A stretch of DNA of 6,991 nucleotides from Pseudomonadota bacterium. GTDB taxonomy: Bacteria > Pseudomonadota > Alphaproteobacteria > Acetobacterales > Acetobacteraceae. The DNA is taken from contig JAJZFF010000420.1 of the NCBI GenBank assembly GCA_021805485.1, forward strand, positions 1 through 6,991, given 5' to 3'. Below are positions 6,696 to 6,991 of the stretch, piece by piece. Within the stretch, counting starts at the first letter, position 1; every line of letters begins with the position of its first letter. A model generated the notes under the pieces. It saw only the letters and a list, made by a program, of their open reading frames with translations. It was not told where the DNA came from and made no database searches. The position numbers were made by a program, and so were the translations under genes.

Positions 6696-6704
6696 TTATG
6701 ATCC
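6673..6704. repeat. Candidate operator, copy 2, at the lysR end / upstream of xdhA
   Basis: It contains a perfect 16-bp palindrome, ATAAGCGCGCGCTTAT, at 6684-6699, which includes the lysR TAA stop. The wider 32 bp match 1718-1749 without gaps at 23 positions, and both copies share the ATAA-N8-TTAT ends. The centre is about 90 bp upstream of the xdhA ATG, almost the same distance as the other copy has to uraH. Even-length symmetry is less typical of LysR proteins (T-N11-A core) than of MarR, TetR or GntR regulators, so the neighbouring LysR protein is only one candidate binder. Confidence 0.55.
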
Positions 6705-6991
6705 CGGCCCGCCGCTGCCGGCGCCGCGCCCGAGGTGGGTCCGGGCGAAGCCGATAAACTCGCCGACCACGGCGGAATGCTCCCGCGGGTAGACGAGGCT
6801 GACATCGGCCCGCGCCGGATTGCCGGCGAGTGGGCGGAAGCCGAGACCGGGCGGCGCGAGGCGGCGGGCGGAGTCGGGCAGCAGCGCGATGCCGAACCCG
6901 TCCGCAACCAGCGCCATCACGGCATGAGCCTCGACCACCTCCTGCACGATGCGCGGGGCGAAGCCGGCCTCGATGCAGCATGTCCAGAGAT
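6696..6991 (-). CDS. LysR-type transcriptional regulator, 3' end only
   Basis: The last 97 residues of a regulator; the N-terminal helix-turn-helix lies beyond the right edge. The visible part fits the end of the LysR substrate-binding domain: C.EAGFAPRIVQEVVEAHAVMALVADGFGIALLPDS, then RPLAG, a VSLVYPREHSAVVGEF stretch and a short Gly-rich tail. The pattern of a gene-distal LVA.G.GIALLP loop followed by a strand and final helix is typical of the family. It is in tandem with, not divergent from, the xdh genes, and its TAA stop lies inside the candidate operator. It may control purine genes, but the inducer cannot be read from this fragment. The internal GTG at 6947 is not the start, because the family match continues upstream to the edge. 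Confidence 0.85.
   Translation of the reverse strand, partial: LWTCCIEAGFAPRIVQEVVEAHAVMALVADGFGIALLPDSARRLAPPGLGFRPLAGNPARADVSLVYPREHSAVVGEFIGFARTHLGRGAGSGGPGS

Noticed and set aside
6684..6699. Palindrome read as a Rho-independent terminator of lysR
   Set aside because: As a hairpin it gives only a 6-bp stem with a 4-nt loop and no U-run follows on the minus strand. The matching copy near uraH has a mismatched centre, which suits an operator better.
6696..6947. A complete small gene starting at GTG 6947
   Set aside because: The LysR-domain pattern (CIEAGFAPRI) continues in frame upstream to the window edge, so this is the tail of a larger gene.
1..6991. tRNA, rRNA, CRISPR array, insertion sequence or prophage features
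   Set aside because: No cloverleaf-like, regularly spaced repeat, transposase or terminal inverted repeat signal was seen. Apart from the two short gaps the window is filled by the purine genes.

Overview
The window holds one minus-strand purine-catabolism cluster from a GC-rich bacterium, most likely an alphaproteobacterium. The codon usage and the Rhodobacter-like layout of the xanthine dehydrogenase subunits point that way. I cannot fix the genus; Acetobacteraceae or a related group is only a guess. Every supported gene reads on the minus strand, so gene order runs from high to low coordinates.

Region by region: 6696-6991 is the 3' end of a LysR-type regulator gene. 6602-6695 is a short non-coding gap that is AT-rich for this window. 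2610-6601 is xdhA-xdhB-xdhC, each pair joined by a 4-bp start/stop overlap. 1653-1740 is the only other gap. 1302-1652 (uraH), 97-1305 (puuD) and 1-100 (5' end of uraD) follow, again joined by 4-bp overlaps.

Together the genes encode a near-complete route from xanthine to allantoin. XdhAB oxidises hypoxanthine/xanthine to urate, and XdhC supports molybdenum-cofactor sulfuration and insertion. PuuD is a membrane urate oxidase fused to a cytochrome c domain and makes 5-hydroxyisourate. UraH hydrolyses that to OHCU, and UraD decarboxylates OHCU to S-allantoin. Using PuuD rather than a soluble cofactor-free uricase or a flavin HpxO enzyme implies that electrons from urate enter the respiratory chain.

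The most interesting unexplained signal is a repeated element. A 32-bp stretch at the end of the lysR gene (6673-6704) aligns without gaps with a stretch at the end of xdhC (1718-1749), at 23 of 32 positions and 19 of the 23 core positions. Each copy carries a 16-bp ATAA-N8-TTAT dyad, overlaps a TAA stop codon, and lies about 84-90 bp upstream of the next start codon (xdhA and uraH). These are the only two breaks in an otherwise overlapping gene string, so I infer two transcription units, xdhABC and uraH-puuD-uraD, controlled by one regulator. The enzymes themselves belong to known families; I found no evidence of a wholly new system.
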